A stretch of DNA of 5,531 bases from an uncultured Alphaproteobacteria bacterium (GCA_937901165.1 CALCGS010000108.1:1-5531), one strand, 5' to 3'; numbered from the stretch's first letter, positions 1-4,528 are shown. Numbers and translations: made by a program. Notes: generated from the sequence alone by a model not told the origin.

Positions 1-56
1 TGATAATAAGGGCGTTTTTTTGCACCATAACGTGCCAATCTAATAACTGTTGCCAT
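1..56 (-). CDS. rpsP: 30S ribosomal protein S16, 5' end only
   Basis: Reading the minus strand from the ATG at 56 gives MATVIRLARYGAKKRPYY, 18 codons and two extra bases before the window ends. This matches the conserved N-terminus of bacterial S16 (IRLARxGAKKRPYYxIV), a small-subunit protein that binds 16S rRNA during 30S assembly. The start is supported by a GGAG Shine-Dalgarno on the minus strand (complement of 65-68), 8 nt from the ATG. Another minus-strand ATG at 70 is out of frame and overlaps this Shine-Dalgarno, so it is not used. The rest of the gene lies outside the window; in many bacteria rpsP is followed by rimM, trmD and rplS, which cannot be checked here. It is transcribed divergently from lemA. 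Confidence 0.9.
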   Translation of the reverse strand, partial: MATVIRLARYGAKKRPYY

Positions 57-325
57 AATATATACTCCATTTAGCATTGTTAACTTTTTAATCACAAGCC
101 AACCATAACAAAAACCCACATCAAGAGCGAAAACTCGCCGGATGATGTACCTAATGCTTACTGCATACAAGTTCTTTTATTTGGCAAACTTTGTGATTTG
201 CGTACACATTATTGACCAAATGTTCACAAAAATCAAGTTTTTTTTAATATTTGCCGTAAAAAATAAAATAGTTTGATTTTTAGTCGATATAATGATAAAA
301 TAATCACAAACAAAAGGAGTTTTTT
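57..325. other. Divergent intergenic region, rpsP/lemA
   Basis: These 269 bases separate two divergent genes and hold no convincing ORF or tRNA. The lemA side has a TATAAT box at 288-293. On the rpsP side I see no strong promoter. A nested hairpin lies at 118-148: ACATCA (118-123) pairs with TGATGT (143-148), with an inner GCGA/TCGC stem at 127-130/135-138. A small ATGC/GCAT hairpin lies at 154-166. If the rpsP transcript starts upstream of these, they would be in its 5' leader. Their role is unknown, and they are short enough to be chance. Confidence 0.4.
288..293 (+). promoter_or_regulatory. Probable -10 box for lemA
   Basis: A perfect TATAAT lies 32 nt upstream of the lemA ATG. No good TTGACA-like -35 sits 16-18 nt upstream, because the expected place is A-rich (around 265-270). 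The box may be used with an activator or as a weak promoter. It is the only -10 match close to lemA. Confidence 0.45.
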
Positions 326-868
326 ATGTGGACATGGATTATAATCTTGGGTGTAATAGTTTTGTATTTTGTATTTACTTATAACGGTTTGGTTGCCCGT
401 CGGAATCAGGTACGTGAAGCATGGGCGACCATTGATACACAATTAAAACGCAGATACGATTTAATACCAAATTTGGTTGAATCTGTTCGTGGTGCGGCAA
501 AGCATGAACGTGAAACATTAGATGCGGTTATTTCTGCGCGTGGTGCGGCAATGGCTGCAAATGGTGTTGCGGATAGGGGTGTTGCCGAAAATGCGTTGAC
601 GGGTGCATTAAAGACTATATTTGCATTGGCGGAAAATTATCCGGATTTGAAAGCAAATCAAAACTTTTTGAATTTACAACAAGAATTGTCTGATACCGAA
701 ACGAAAATTCAAGCAACCCGCCAATTTTATAATACTGTTGTTATGGGCTTGAATACCCAGATTGAACAATTCCCAAGTAATATTGTTGCAAATATGTTTC
801 ATATTACGCCGGAAAAATTGTTTGAAATTGATGAATCTGAACGCAAGGCACCCCAGGTTAAATTTTAA
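326..868 (+). CDS. lemA: LemA family membrane-anchored protein
   Basis: This 180-residue protein has the typical LemA layout and length. A single N-terminal membrane anchor (about residues 4-18, WIIILGVIVLYFVF) is followed directly by the family signature. YN is at 19-20, then RRNQV, EAW at 31-33, QLKRR at 39-43 and DLIPNLVE at 45-52. A long helical, coiled-coil-like domain follows, with LNLQQELSDTE near residues 115-125. The C-terminus has the usual FP-N-A--F, FE and P-VKF elements. LemA proteins are anchored in the inner membrane, and their biochemical role is poorly defined; in many genomes they lie next to TPM-domain or M48 protease genes, but neither is seen here. The start is set by AGGAG at 315-319, 6 nt from ATG. 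The next gene begins 12 nt after the stop, so the two are probably co-transcribed. Confidence 0.95.
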   Translation: MWTWIIILGVIVLYFVFTYNGLVARRNQVREAWATIDTQLKRRYDLIPNLVESVRGAAKHERETLDAVISARGAAMAANGVADRGVAENALTGALKTIFALAENYPDLKANQNFLNLQQELSDTETKIQATRQFYNTVVMGLNTQIEQFPSNIVANMFHITPEKLFEIDESERKAPQVKF

Positions 869-880
869 AGGTAATGATTT

Positions 881-1471
881 ATGTTTGTAAATTTTGACGA
901 CTTTATTCATAAAATTGATAAAAAAAAGCAGGCGGTTTGTCGTTTAACAACAGAAAATTTAAAAAACTTTCGCAAATTTTTATCACCGGGTCAGCAATTT
1001 GTTTACGAACTAGATAACAATATGAAAACAGTTTTATGTGATGGTTTTATAATATGTTCTCGTGATAATGCGGATTGTATGTTTGTACAATTTTGTAAAC
1101 AGAATATCGTTTATAATTATATGTCTGCGGAAGAAAACATAACTAAATTTGTTCGCTTAAACACACAAAAAAAGAAATATTACAGGTTTTGTTTGTTGGG
1201 GATGTTGTCTACTGATTCTGTGGATGAACAAACGTACGGGGAATGGTACGATTTAAAACAGGAATTTGACGAACCTGTACAGGGAATTGGTTTTAAACCC
1301 AATAATGCCAGAACATTAAAAGATGTTATGGATGGTTTTTATAAAAAAGATATAAAATCTATCGGGGTTGTTCAAAGAAACCAACAGGAATCAGGGGTGG
1401 TTGCCCGGAAATCTGGGCCAACGGGCAGGGTTGTTGTTAATGGATTTGGTGGTGAAAAAAGAAATAAATAA
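881..1471 (+). CDS. Hypothetical protein downstream of lemA
   Basis: I do not recognise this 196-residue protein. It looks soluble: there is no signal peptide or membrane segment. The N-terminal part is lysine-rich and mixed (FDDFIHKIDKKKQAVCRL) and contains several cysteines (19, 53, 59, 66, 72 and 104). Strand-rich stretches follow, such as TVLCDGFIICSRDNADCMFVQF. The C-terminus (from about residue 165) is basic and glycine-rich, and probably flexible. A weak AAGG Shine-Dalgarno at 868-871 overlaps the lemA stop codon, 9 nt from ATG. The 12-nt gap to lemA and the lack of a promoter between them suggest one operon, and hence a possible envelope-related or LemA-linked role, which is inference only. 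The stop codon's last base is the first base of the terminator stem. Confidence 0.75.
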   Translation: MFVNFDDFIHKIDKKKQAVCRLTTENLKNFRKFLSPGQQFVYELDNNMKTVLCDGFIICSRDNADCMFVQFCKQNIVYNYMSAEENITKFVRLNTQKKKYYRFCLLGMLSTDSVDEQTYGEWYDLKQEFDEPVQGIGFKPNNARTLKDVMDGFYKKDIKSIGVVQRNQQESGVVARKSGPTGRVVVNGFGGEKRNK

Positions 1472-1494
1472 AAATCCGCCAAATGGCGGATTTT
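1471..1494. terminator. Shared bidirectional terminator
   Basis: A perfect 10-bp stem, AAAATCCGCC (1471-1480) with GGCGGATTTT (1485-1494), closes an AAAT loop. It gives a U-tract in both directions, so it can end both the lemA operon and the convergent beta-barrel gene. The plus-strand stop codon (1469-1471) and the minus-strand stop codon (1495-1493) both run into the stem, so the genes are separated by little more than the hairpin itself. Confidence 0.9.
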
Positions 1495-2191
1495 AAAATG
1501 ATAATCTTATACCCCCAGTTAGTGAAAATAAGTTTGATACAGAAATATTTGATTCTGTCGGTATGTATAATTTGCCTTTTATTATTAAATTCAAATTATC
1601 AGTTAATTGTGTCGTTGCGCCAACAAGAAAAGTAAGCATGTTGTGGTTTGATTTTTCATTTTCTGATCCGTATATTGAATCGTAAGAACCGTATGCTGTG
1701 GTTTGTGCAAAACCAATTCCAAGCATAAGATCATTTCTTTTGTTGTCTTTATAACTTAATCTTATGTAGTTATCTAGTCCTAAACCAATAGCAGAAAAGC
1801 CGATTTTTAATTCTTTAAAAATTGCAGATGCAGGATAATACAGGTCAGAATTAGATTTGAACATATAATCATAAGAAATGTTAAAACCGATGTTATAAAT
1901 TTGTGTTTTTGGTAAAACTTGTATTCCGGCACTTGTGCCCAATATCAAGTTATATGTCGGTAATTCTATACCTTGTTTTTTTGCTTCTTCCCATGATATA
2001 AAATTTATACCCGCTGTTCCATCAATAAAAAAATTTACGTTTTTTTCTGTTAGTGTATTTTGTTGATCGTGCATAGGTTGGTAATATTCTTTTTTACTAT
2101 AATCATCGTATGTATAATTATAAAAAGAATTATTTGCAAATGCAGTTCCTGCTGATAATAAGCAAATTCCGTTTAATACTATTTTTTTCAT
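1493..2191 (-). CDS. Exported outer-membrane beta-barrel protein
   Basis: This 232-residue protein starts with a Sec signal peptide: MKK, a hydrophobic core (about 4-17), then AFA at 17-19 with predicted cleavage before NN. The mature part has a polar, tyrosine-rich N-terminal segment (about 20-50). After that come repeated strands of alternating hydrophobic residues, for example FFIDGTAGINFI, YNLILGTSAGIQV, YNIGFNISYDYMF, DLMLGIGFAQTT, MLTFLVGATTQL and NLIIKGKLYI. It ends in GGIRLSF; a terminal phenylalanine is the classic signal recognised by the BAM machinery. I count roughly eight or more strands, consistent with a small OmpA/OmpW-like or Rickettsia-type surface barrel; the exact family is uncertain. 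An AAGGA Shine-Dalgarno (complement of 2199-2203) sits 7 nt upstream of the ATG. The gene lies just downstream of a structured leader that ends in a terminator, so its expression is probably controlled by read-through. Confidence 0.8.
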   Translation of the reverse strand: MKKIVLNGICLLSAGTAFANNSFYNYTYDDYSKKEYYQPMHDQQNTLTEKNVNFFIDGTAGINFISWEEAKKQGIELPTYNLILGTSAGIQVLPKTQIYNIGFNISYDYMFKSNSDLYYPASAIFKELKIGFSAIGLGLDNYIRLSYKDNKRNDLMLGIGFAQTTAYGSYDSIYGSENEKSNHNMLTFLVGATTQLTDNLNLIIKGKLYIPTESNISVSNLFSLTGGIRLSF

Positions 2192-2217
2192 TTCTATTCC
2201 TTTTTATTATTTGATTC

Positions 2218-2245
2218 AAAAATAACCACCGTATTTTAGGTGGTT
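2218..2245 (-). terminator. Intrinsic terminator inside the beta-barrel gene leader
   Basis: On the minus strand AACCACC (2245-2239) pairs with GGTGGTT (2230-2224) around an 8-nt loop, followed by ATTTTT (2223-2218). It sits upstream of the beta-barrel gene, not after a gene, with only 26 nt left before the ATG. It is therefore an attenuation-type terminator or the end of a short RNA. Its 5' strand overlaps the competing antiterminator helix. Confidence 0.7.
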
Positions 2246-2308
2246 GGAGGTTGATTACAATTAACAGGAATTGTGTGCTTATTCTATATATTCGCAACCC
2301 TCCAACCA
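2241..2308 (-). promoter_or_regulatory. Antiterminator helix competing with the leader terminator
   Basis: On the minus strand TGGTTGGAGG-G-TTG (2308-2295) can pair with CAACCTCCAACCA (2253-2241): 13 base pairs with one bulged G. Its 5' arm contains the 3' arm of the CTCCAAC/GTTGGAG hairpin. Its 3' arm covers the P1 3' strand and the first five bases of the terminator stem. Thus the upstream hairpin plus P1 favours termination, while this helix prevents it. Inside its loop, ACAATT/AATTGT (2274-2269/2262-2257) can form a hairpin. Confidence 0.55.
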
Positions 2309-2398
2309 ATTAAGTTGGAGTTTTATTCATACTACTTTTTAGCAGTAAGCCTGTTATAGAGGTAATCACACCCCATCATGGATACCATGACACAGTAA

Positions 2399-2427
2399 AT
2401 ATTACTGTAAATATAACAAAAGTTCAA
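2399..2427 (-). promoter_or_regulatory. Sigma-70 promoter for leader and beta-barrel gene
   Basis: On the minus strand, TTGAAC (2427-2422) and TAATAT (2404-2399) are separated by 17 bp, predicting a start near 2391-2393, just before the first hairpin. The -10 box is embedded in a 17-bp palindrome (ACAGTAA-ATA-TTACTGT, 2392-2408), which might also be an operator. A perfect TTGACA further upstream (2457-2452) has only weak -10 candidates near 2430-2435. Confidence 0.6.
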
Positions 2428-2442
2428 GGATTATTATTTTGC

Positions 2443-2471
2443 TTGATTTTTTGTCAAAAAGATTATAAAAT
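2443..2471 (+). promoter_or_regulatory. Probable sigma-70 promoter of rpsD
   Basis: TTGATT (2443-2448) and TAAAAT (2466-2471) lie 17 bp apart, giving a predicted start near 2478 and a leader of about 100 nt. The overlapping TATAAA at 2464-2469 is an alternative -10. The promoter lies back to back with the one for the beta-barrel leader, 15 bp away. Confidence 0.5.
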
Positions 2472-2477
2472 GCCTTT

Positions 2478-2580
2478 TGCTGAGCAATCAGAACTGATTA
2501 AATTTATATGTCTTTTGGTCATATAAACGATAAGGATTCTGTCAAATGTTCGGCACCCATAAAACCAAAAGGATTTAATT
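2478..2580 (+). promoter_or_regulatory. rpsD 5' leader with Shine-Dalgarno-masking repeat
   Basis: CTTTTGGT (2512-2519) is a perfect complement of ACCAAAAG (2564-2571), and one further G-U pair (2511/2572) extends it. The 3' arm covers the Shine-Dalgarno AAAAGGA (2567-2573) of rpsD, so pairing would hide the ribosome binding site. Upstream, CTGA-GCAA-TCAG (2480-2491) forms a GNRA-capped hairpin that competes with AATCA/TGATT (2486-2499). S4 is a known translational autorepressor in other bacteria (the E. coli alpha operon and the Firmicute rpsD leader), so this is a candidate S4 binding leader by inference. Confidence 0.45.
2546..2578 (+). CDS. Possible leader mini-ORF before rpsD
   Basis: ATG at 2546 opens a 10-codon frame, MFGTHKTKRI, that stops at 2576-2578, two bases before the rpsD ATG. 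It has its own AAGGA (2532-2536) 9 nt upstream, repeated as AAGGATT before rpsD itself. A ribosome translating it would open the masking repeat and could re-initiate at rpsD. Such a short frame can arise by chance, so this remains tentative. Confidence 0.25.
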   Translation: MFGTHKTKRI

Positions 2581-3213
2581 ATGGCAAGAGCTGGTGCAAA
2601 ACGTAGCACACGTAAATTAAAAATCGCTCGTTCTTTGGGCGTAAACTTGTGGGGTCAGGCAAAATCCCCAATTAACAAACGTAAATATAAACCTGGACAA
2701 CATGGTCCAACATCCCGTGGTGCAAGTTCATCTGATTACGCAAAACAGATGCGTGCAAAACAGACTTTAAAGGGATATTATGGCAATATTGGTGAAAAAA
2801 AGTTCCACGCATATTATGCCGAGGCTGACAATATGAAAGGCGATACACCTGAAAATTTGATTGGTTTATTGGAACGTCGTTTGGATGCTGTTGTATATCG
2901 TGCAAAATTGGCTCCAACTGTGTTTTCATCACGTCAATTGATTAACCATGGTCATATTTATGTAAATGGTAAACGTGTTAAAATTCCATCTTATCGTGTA
3001 AATCCGGGGGATATTATCACAGTTAGTGAAAAAGCAAAACAAATGCCATTGGTTGTATTGGCATTGGAATCTGGCGAACGCAATTTCCCAGACTATGTAA
3101 ATGTTGATAGTGCTAACTTTACTGCAACATTTGCACGTGTTCCTGCATTTGCTGATGTTCCATATCCTGTTCAGATGAACCCTGAATTGGTTGTTGAATT
3201 TTATTCTCGTTAA
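2581..3213 (+). CDS. rpsD: 30S ribosomal protein S4
   Basis: This 210-residue protein is full length and clearly S4 (uS4), a primary 16S rRNA binder that starts 30S assembly. The basic N-terminal region has LGVNLWG (19-25) and KPGQHG (37-42). The S4 RNA-binding domain spans about 97-150, with LERRLDAVVYR (97-107), SRQLINHGHIYVNGK (117-131), IPSYRV (135-140) and PGD (142-144). The C-terminus has DVPYPVQMNPELVVEFYSR, typical of alphaproteobacterial S4. The N-terminus carries no zinc-binding cysteines, so it is the C-minus form. Shine-Dalgarno AAAAGGA (2567-2573) lies 7 nt from ATG. As in many alphaproteobacteria, the gene is a single unit rather than part of the alpha ribosomal protein operon, with its own promoter, a possibly regulatory leader and a terminator right after its stop. 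Confidence 0.98.
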   Translation: MARAGAKRSTRKLKIARSLGVNLWGQAKSPINKRKYKPGQHGPTSRGASSSDYAKQMRAKQTLKGYYGNIGEKKFHAYYAEADNMKGDTPENLIGLLERRLDAVVYRAKLAPTVFSSRQLINHGHIYVNGKRVKIPSYRVNPGDIITVSEKAKQMPLVVLALESGERNFPDYVNVDSANFTATFARVPAFADVPYPVQMNPELVVEFYSR

Positions 3214-3246
3214 AAAAAGTCCCAGATTTGGGACTTTTTATTTTTG
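3214..3246 (+). terminator. rpsD intrinsic terminator
   Basis: An 11-bp stem, AAAAAGTCCCA (3214-3224) with TGGGACTTTTT (3229-3239), closes a GATT loop and is followed by ATTTTTG. It begins directly after the rpsD stop codon. Confidence 0.9.
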
Positions 3247-3277
3247 TTGTTATATATTTTATATTTTTGAAAAAAAG

Positions 3278-3305
3278 TTGACAAATGCAAAAAAATAGCT
3301 ATAAT
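3278..3305 (+). promoter_or_regulatory. Near-consensus sigma-70 promoter
   Basis: Perfect TTGACA (3278-3283) and perfect TATAAT (3300-3305) are separated by 16 bp, one less than ideal. The predicted start is near 3312, leaving a short leader of about 23 nt before ATG at 3335. This is the strongest promoter in the window by sequence. Confidence 0.85.
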
Positions 3306-3334
3306 ATATGATATATACAACATAGGAGGCTCTT

Positions 3335-3772
3335 ATGACAGAAACAAAAAACAGTAAACAATTGATTAATCGTATTCCAAAGAAACCATTGAATAAGTTT
3401 ATTAAAAGTACGTTGTTGACTTTATTGAAACGCGATGATATTAAAATAATTGACCATGTTAGTGCGGGTAGCAATACCATCACCGTAACTGATTCACAGG
3501 GCAAATATTTGTTTTCATACGAAAATGGTTGGGATTTTGGTTATTATTATATTTCTATGGCCAATCCAGAAAATAATGAAAAACCTATTAAGGTGGCGGA
3601 AATGGATTGGTATGAAAACGATGGAAATACCAACCCACAACAGCAAGATATTTTTGATATATTTAATGCTTTAAATAATAAACGTACTGAATTAAAAGCC
3701 ATAGAACAGGCACGCAAAAATTTAACAAAAGATGAAATTCAAGCATTAAAAGCACTAGGTATAGAAAGATAA
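3335..3772 (+). CDS. Hypothetical protein with a strong promoter and RBS
   Basis: I do not recognise this 145-residue protein. It has no signal peptide, membrane segment or cysteines, so it is probably cytoplasmic. The N-terminus is basic (KQLINRIPKKPLNKFIK, about 8-24). The middle is strand-like and aromatic (SNTITVTDSQGKYLFSYENGWDFGYYYISM, about 46-75). An acidic, Asn/Gln-rich stretch follows (about 90-105). The C-terminus is helical: DIFDIFNALNNKRTELKAIEQARK, then LTKDEIQALKALGIER. AGGAGG (3324-3329) lies 5 nt from ATG and the promoter is nearly perfect, so strong expression is likely. It stands alone between two terminators. Confidence 0.75.
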   Translation: MTETKNSKQLINRIPKKPLNKFIKSTLLTLLKRDDIKIIDHVSAGSNTITVTDSQGKYLFSYENGWDFGYYYISMANPENNEKPIKVAEMDWYENDGNTNPQQQDIFDIFNALNNKRTELKAIEQARKNLTKDEIQALKALGIER

Positions 3773-3787
3773 TTGATTGTGTAAAAT

Positions 3788-3813
3788 AAAAAATCCCCAA
3801 ATGGGGATTTTTT
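3788..3813. terminator. Shared bidirectional terminator
   Basis: An 11-bp stem, AAAAAATCCCC (3788-3798) with GGGGATTTTTT (3803-3813), closes an AAAT loop. T-tracts on both strands let it end the plus-strand orphan gene and the convergent minus-strand orphan. The minus-strand stop codon (3814-3812) lies in the stem. The loop and layout copy those of the terminator at 1471-1494. Confidence 0.9.
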
Positions 3814-4480
3814 ATTTTTGATTTGTGTTGGCTTGATACAATAATATTTTTTGACGTTCTACATCATTAAAATCACGCAACAAAACATCTTTTATAATTT
3901 GTTGTCTTTCCTGTGTTAGTGTTTTATTTTCGACAACATAATAATCAACATATTTCGCCTGTGTTAGTGTTTTATTTTCGACAGCATAATAATCAACAGA
4001 TTTCGTATACTTTTTTATGATTATCACATCATTATACCTTAATGGAATATGAGAATTGGTATAAAATTCAATTTCTTTCCATACAGGGTTCCAACATTTT
4101 ATATGTGTCATTGGTTGGCTGTTATATTTGTCATTAGAATACCAATAATCTATAACAACGGCTTCTTGTTCTTTTTTTTCTATAAAATCCATTAGTTTTT
4201 TATTGTATGCTATCTCGTTTGGATTGCGGGCTGGACTGTTTAGTAAAGTGCCTAGCCCATAAAATCCGTACGATGGTTTTTGGGTTAGGTTGTTCTTATA
4301 TGTACGTAATATATCTACTTGGTCGCCAGGTTTCAATCGTTTTGTAAAATCCCAACACACCCCACCATCCCAATTTTCATCGCGTTTTATAGTAATATAT
4401 CCATATTCCAATGTATTGACTACAACATGATTTGGTGCTAACTCTGTGATTGTACCGATTACTATCTGTTTTTCTGGCAT
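3812..4480 (-). CDS. Hypothetical protein with internal tandem repeat
   Basis: I do not recognise this 222-residue protein. It lacks a signal peptide and membrane segments. The N-terminal third is strand-rich (IVIGTITELAPNHVVVNT, YGYITIKR, LKPGDQVDILRTY, about residues 5-61). The GTI...LKPGDQV pattern recalls small OB-fold or S1-like barrels, but this is only a resemblance. The middle is rich in Trp and Tyr (VIDYWYSND, HIKCWNPVWKEIEFYT). Near residues 160-191 two 16-residue copies, VDYY(A/V)VENKTLTQ plus flanks, stand in tandem. The C-terminus is a charged helix (RQQIIKDVLLRDFNDVERQKILLYQ). Shine-Dalgarno AAGGAG (complement of 4486-4491) lies 5 nt from ATG. The gene follows dnaK on the same strand but is separated from it by dnaK's terminator and has its own promoter. 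Confidence 0.75.
   Translation of the reverse strand: MPEKQIVIGTITELAPNHVVVNTLEYGYITIKRDENWDGGVCWDFTKRLKPGDQVDILRTYKNNLTQKPSYGFYGLGTLLNSPARNPNEIAYNKKLMDFIEKKEQEAVVIDYWYSNDKYNSQPMTHIKCWNPVWKEIEFYTNSHIPLRYNDVIIIKKYTKSVDYYAVENKTLTQAKYVDYYVVENKTLTQERQQIIKDVLLRDFNDVERQKILLYQANTNQK
3910..4005 (-). repeat. Two tandem 48-bp copies within a coding region
   Basis: Copies at 3910-3957 and 3958-4005 match at 46 of 48 positions and abut without a spacer. The unit is 16 codons, so the frame is kept: the protein carries SVDYYAVENKTLTQAK then YVDYYVVENKTLTQER. High identity at silent and replacement sites alike indicates a recent duplication. Confidence 0.95.
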
Positions 4481-4499
4481 ATACGCTCCTTTTTTGATT

Positions 4500-4527
4500 T
4501 ATATAACACACAAAAAATATAATGCAA
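4500..4527 (-). promoter_or_regulatory. Promoter of the 222-residue orphan gene
   Basis: On the minus strand TTGCAT (4527-4522) and TATATA (4505-4500) are 16 bp apart, with the start predicted about 12 nt upstream of the Shine-Dalgarno/ATG region. It begins right after the dnaK terminator's T-run, so the gene can be expressed without dnaK. The surroundings are very AT-rich, which makes the exact boxes uncertain. Confidence 0.45.
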
Positions 4528-4528
4528 T

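Larger units (their letters stand above)
2218..2391 (-). ncRNA. Structured leader RNA, riboswitch/attenuator candidate
   Basis: The RNA predicted from the minus-strand promoter folds coherently. Near the 5' end is a hairpin TCATGG/CCATGA (2390-2385/2381-2376). Helix P1 pairs GGGGT-G-TGATTAC (2374-2362) with GTAATCAACCTC (2258-2247), with one bulged G and one G-U pair. Helix P2 pairs TAACAGG (2356-2350) with CCTGTTA (2268-2262). Inside P2 are hairpin TACTGCT-AAAA-AGTAGTA (2347-2330, one G-U pair) and hairpin CTCCAAC/GTTGGAG (2320-2314/2306-2300). P1 is followed one base later by the intrinsic terminator. Both G-U pairs would be A-C mismatches in a plus-strand RNA, which supports the minus strand. 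I recognise no known riboswitch family. It could instead be a stand-alone RNA of about 170 nt, but the gene downstream then has little room for a promoter. Confidence 0.6.

Noticed and set aside
80..91. Possible CtrA-like site, TTAA...TTAA
   Set aside because: The two TTAA halves are 4 bp apart, while the alphaproteobacterial CtrA site has 7.
90..309. AATCACAA at 90-97 and 302-309, with the inverted copy TTGTGATT at 191-198
   Set aside because: Eight-base matches in very AT-rich DNA with irregular spacing are likely chance; there is no support for an operator.
233..442. Minus-strand frame of 69 codons overlapping the start of lemA
   Set aside because: It overlaps the lemA promoter, RBS and signature region and has no plausible start signals or protein features.
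2300..2327. Plus-strand terminator CTCCAAC/GTTGGAG followed by TTTTATT
   Set aside because: It could work on the plus strand, but no plus-strand gene ends nearby, and the same hairpin is better explained as part of the minus-strand leader.
2335..2343. GCTAAAAAG on the minus strand, resembling the conserved 3' part of SAM-II riboswitches
   Set aside because: The P1 hairpin and pseudoknot of SAM-II do not fit the flanking sequence, and here this string forms the loop and part of the stem of a local hairpin.
2221..2420. Possible tmRNA, SRP RNA, RNase P RNA, 6S RNA or TPP/cobalamin/FMN riboswitch
   Set aside because: None of the signature strings I know for these RNAs is present, such as a GGAAGGAAGC-type SRP loop, a tmRNA tag frame or TPP CTGAGA. 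6S RNA cannot be fully excluded by eye, but the multi-hairpin interior does not suit it.
3259..3504. Minus-strand hydrophobic frame opposite the 145-residue orphan
   Set aside because: It covers the near-perfect promoter and RBS of the plus-strand gene, and its hydrophobicity follows from AT-rich antisense reading.
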